NCBI GenBank assembly: GCA_017479705.1 | Contig: JAFVCA010000031.1 | Coordinates: 1 to 64,000 of the forward strand | DNA length: 64,000 nucleotides | Reading direction: 5' to 3' | DNA from: Bacteroidales bacterium | Lineage (GTDB): Bacteria; Bacteroidota; Bacteroidia; Bacteroidales; P3 | Shown here: piece by piece, positions 61,765 to 64,000 of the stretch | Position numbering within the stretch: the stretch's first letter is position 1 | How the letters are laid out: every line of letters starts with the position of its first letter | Made by a program: the position numbers and the translations under genes | The notes under the pieces: generated by a model | The model's database searches: none | The model's input: only the letters and a program-made list of their open reading frames with translations | What the model was told of the DNA's origin: nothing

Positions 61765-64000
61765 TTAGGATGGTACATTTTCGACGCGGAGGTCGTTGAT
61801 CTTAAGTTCCAACGGCGAAACCATCCACACCACGTCCCCATGCTGGAAAACTGTGTCGGCGGGAGGGTTAATCATGTAATCCTTGCCGCGTTCAATGGCA
61901 ATGACCATTGATTGATATTGATCCATCAAGTGGGCGTCGATGATGGACAGCCCTGTCAGGCGGCTGTCCGTGCCCACCTCAAGGCGATAAGTGTTTATCT
62001 CGTTGTCCGAGTGGTCATGAATCAGCATGTCGGGTTCCACCTCCACGGCGGTCCTGACGCGCGACAGCTGTTCCTCGCTGCCCAAAAGGGTCAGACGGTC
62101 AGAAGGCATAATCAGCATGTCCTTGTCCGGCAGGTCGTACACCTTCCCGGCACGCTCTATGGACACCACATTTACTCCATAGTCCTGCCGAATCTTCGAG
62201 TCCATCAGCTTATGTCCTGACAAGGGAGAATAGGGCGTCACCGTCATCCGCTCCATGATGAAGTTCTTCTCCAACGACTCAGGAATCTTAAACGAGTTCT
62301 GGGCTTGCCGCTGATAGAAGTTGGTCACAAAATGGTCCTCGATGCGGTTGTAGAAGTCCGTGGCGCGGCGTGAGAGCAGCACGACGGCCACCACCACGAT
62401 GGCCACCACCACCACAAGGCCGGCGGCCAACCGCAGGTAGCGCGAAATAATCCAGCCCACCATAAACAGCGCCACAAAATATCGCAATGCCAACAGCGGG
62501 ATTACCGCCACCTGGCTGTGACTGTAGGTGTGCAGCATCTTGCGGATGCGTTCCCGGTTCACATTCTTCACAGCCAAGGCCCACAGGAACGGAGCCATCA
62601 CCACCAGCGTTGCCAGCACGCCCAGCAGCCTTCCCCACACCTGGGGCACACCCCACTTGTCAAACAGTCCATCTACCATGGGCCGCAATATCAGGATGCT
62701 CAGCAGCCCCAAAGCAGTGAGGATAACGCTATAGAAAAGTATCGACAACAACTGCTTGCGCACAAAGGAACCCAGCTTCTTCTCGTGCGTGTTCACACGT
62801 CCGCTGGTGCTGTAGTGGTCCAACGCCTTTTTCAGCCGTACAGGCAGTTTTGGCCAGATAAACTCGTATGCCGGCAGACCAGCCTTAATCATATATGGGG
62901 TCACAAACGTTGTCAATATCGAAACCGACACAATAATCGGGTACAGCACCGGGTCAATCACCTTGAAACTCAGACCCAAGCCCGCGATGATAAAGCTGAA
63001 CTCGCCAATCTGGCAGAAGCAGAAACCTCCCTGCATCGCGCTGCGCAGCGGCTTGCCGCTCAGCAGTATGCCCAGCGTGGCGGCAGTGGACTTTATCACT
63101 ATCACCACCGCGGCAATCACCACAATCGGCAGCCAGTGTTTCACCAGCACCTCAGGGTTTACCAGCATGCCAACTGACACGAAAAACACCGCGCCAAACA
63201 GGTTCTTCAACGGTGTGATGATGCGGTGAATCACGTCCGCCTCAATCGTCTCGCTCAGGATGGCTCCCATTACAAAGGCTCCCAAAGCCGTGGAGAATCC
63301 GGCAAAATCCGCCATCACCACCATCCCGAAGCAGAGACCCACGGCAACAATGCACAGCGTCTCCTCCGTCATCCACCTCCGCATCCAGCGCAGGAATGTC
63401 GGCAGCAGGAAAATCCCAAACGTGAACCACACTATCAGGAAAAACACCAGTTTCACCATGCTCATCACCAGCTCGCCGCCGTTGAAGCTCTTGCCAACGC
63501 TCAGCGTGCTCAGCACCACCAGCAGCAGCACCGCCACCAAATCCTCCACCACCAGCACCGCTGTCACTGTTCCCGTAAACCGTTGCTGCTTCAGCTTCAG
63601 GTCGTCGAAGGACTTGATGATGATTGTCGTCGACGAGATGGACAGCATGCATCCCAGAAAGACGCAGTCCATCGTCCCCATGCCTAACAAGTGTCCCACC
63701 GTGTTGCCCGCCACAAACATCACTGCCAGTTCCGTCAATGCCGTTATGGCACCCGTCGAACCCACCCTCTTCAATTTCTTGATGCTGAACTCTAAACCCA
63801 GGGCAAACATCAGGAACACGATGCCGATGTCGCTCCACACGTGTACGTTGCTGTCGTCAGTGATGGCAGGAAACCAAGGAAAGTAAGGTCCGATAAAGAA
63901 ACCCGCCACAATGTATCCTAACACAAGTGGCTGTTTCAACCACTTGAACACCACCGTGATTACACCGGCAGTGATAAGGATGATGGCCAAGTCTAAGAAA
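61765..64000 (-). CDS. CPA2 cation:proton antiporter with TrkA-C domains (5' end outside window)
   Basis: At least 745 residues are present; the frame runs open to the window edge (last codons FLDLAIILITAG), so the N-terminus lies beyond 64,000. The membrane part has about 12 helices with WLKQPLVLGYIVAGFFIGPYF, GLEFSIKKLKRVG and the ion-site region VEDLVAVLLLVVL, then FSTALGAFVMGAILSET and CQIGEFSFIIAGLGLSF. A second membrane block (about 405-540) precedes a cytoplasmic regulatory part with a TrkA-C/RCK-like domain (QDYGVNVVSIERAGKVYDLPDKD, TRLTGLSIIDAHLMDQYQ). It exchanges K+ or Na+ for H+. Confidence 0.9.
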   Translation of the reverse strand, partial: FLDLAIILITAGVITVVFKWLKQPLVLGYIVAGFFIGPYFPWFPAITDDSNVHVWSDIGIVFLMFALGLEFSIKKLKRVGSTGAITALTELAVMFVAGNTVGHLLGMGTMDCVFLGCMLSISSTTIIIKSFDDLKLKQQRFTGTVTAVLVVEDLVAVLLLVVLSTLSVGKSFNGGELVMSMVKLVFFLIVWFTFGIFLLPTFLRWMRRWMTEETLCIVAVGLCFGMVVMADFAGFSTALGAFVMGAILSETIEADVIHRIITPLKNLFGAVFFVSVGMLVNPEVLVKHWLPIVVIAAVVIVIKSTAATLGILLSGKPLRSAMQGGFCFCQIGEFSFIIAGLGLSFKVIDPVLYPIIVSVSILTTFVTPYMIKAGLPAYEFIWPKLPVRLKKALDHYSTSGRVNTHEKKLGSFVRKQLLSILFYSVILTALGLLSILILRPMVDGLFDKWGVPQVWGRLLGVLATLVVMAPFLWALAVKNVNRERIRKMLHTYSHSQVAVIPLLALRYFVALFMVGWIISRYLRLAAGLVVVVAIVVVAVVLLSRRATDFYNRIEDHFVTNFYQRQAQNSFKIPESLEKNFIMERMTVTPYSPLSGHKLMDSKIRQDYGVNVVSIERAGKVYDLPDKDMLIMPSDRLTLLGSEEQLSRVRTAVEVEPDMLIHDHSDNEINTYRLEVGTDSRLTGLSIIDAHLMDQYQSMVIAIERGKDYMINPPADTVFQHGDVVWMVSPLELKINDLRVENVPS

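Overview
The window is a chromosomal segment from a member of the Bacteroidales. The evidence is promoters of the TTTG-N19-TAnnTTTG type, a C10 peptidase with a type IX secretion (T9SS) sorting tail, the bamD - omega subunit - coaBC gene order, LolA- and TonB-type surface proteins, lpxC/lpxA, and a Bacteroidales-style fused CcsBA. The sequence does not fix the family or genus. The left 20 kb is visibly AT-richer than the rest, as expected for a horizontally exchanged surface-glycan locus next to a more conserved backbone.

Positions 1-20,200 (all + strand) are a cell-surface polysaccharide locus (capsule, EPS or O-antigen). It opens with an unusual module of three ATP-grasp ligases and a CapA-like metallophosphatase. 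Next come four transferase genes: two paralogous GT4 enzymes that flank a hexapeptide acyltransferase, then a WbuB-like enzyme. A GNAT-like protein, an initiating phosphoglycosyl transferase (PglC/WcaJ class), a GNAT and a NeuD/PglD-like acyltransferase follow. After these lie the three UDP-N-acetyl-L-fucosamine genes (FnlA/CapE, FnlB/CapF, FnlC/CapG), a nucleotidyltransferase-fold protein, a WbuC-like cupin and a DegT aminotransferase. Two intact GxxExxY genes and one wrecked copy interrupt the fnl genes. Two G9 tracts, one of which breaks a reading frame, suggest slipped-strand phase variation or a sequencing error.

Positions 20,230-25,000 (- strand) hold a sugar operon: a cytidylyltransferase-GHMP kinase fusion, a FucP-type permease, a RhaM-type mutarotase and an exported YtcJ-like amidohydrolase. 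A tRNA-Gln(CTG) with a near-consensus promoter lies upstream. Positions 25,100-34,200 carry an outer-membrane beta-barrel protein, a MATE exporter, a DUF975-like membrane protein, an orphan exported protein, a LolA-like protein and the C10/T9SS peptidase. Positions 34,250-42,000 (- strand) are backbone genes: DUF819 transporter, UvrA, lytic transglycosylase, CoaBC, RNA polymerase omega and BamD.

Positions 42,290-48,950 (+ strand) encode GuaA, a LysM plus periplasmic-binding-fold protein, LpxC, LpxA, a small lipoprotein and a Wzx-like flippase. Positions 48,990-55,250 (- strand) form a probable iron/haem operon: porin, imelysin, di-haem oxidoreductase and CcsBA. A GH29 alpha-L-fucosidase follows on the + strand, then about 470 bp rich in inverted repeats. 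The window closes with - strand genes for an M16 protease, an O-antigen ligase, a CtpA-type S41 protease and a CPA2 cation/proton antiporter cut by the window edge.

The main theme is envelope biogenesis. The glycan locus, Wzx, O-antigen ligase, LpxC/LpxA and BamD all serve the outer membrane. The fucosidase, the FucP operon and the L-FucNAc genes suggest that deoxy-sugars are both scavenged and displayed.
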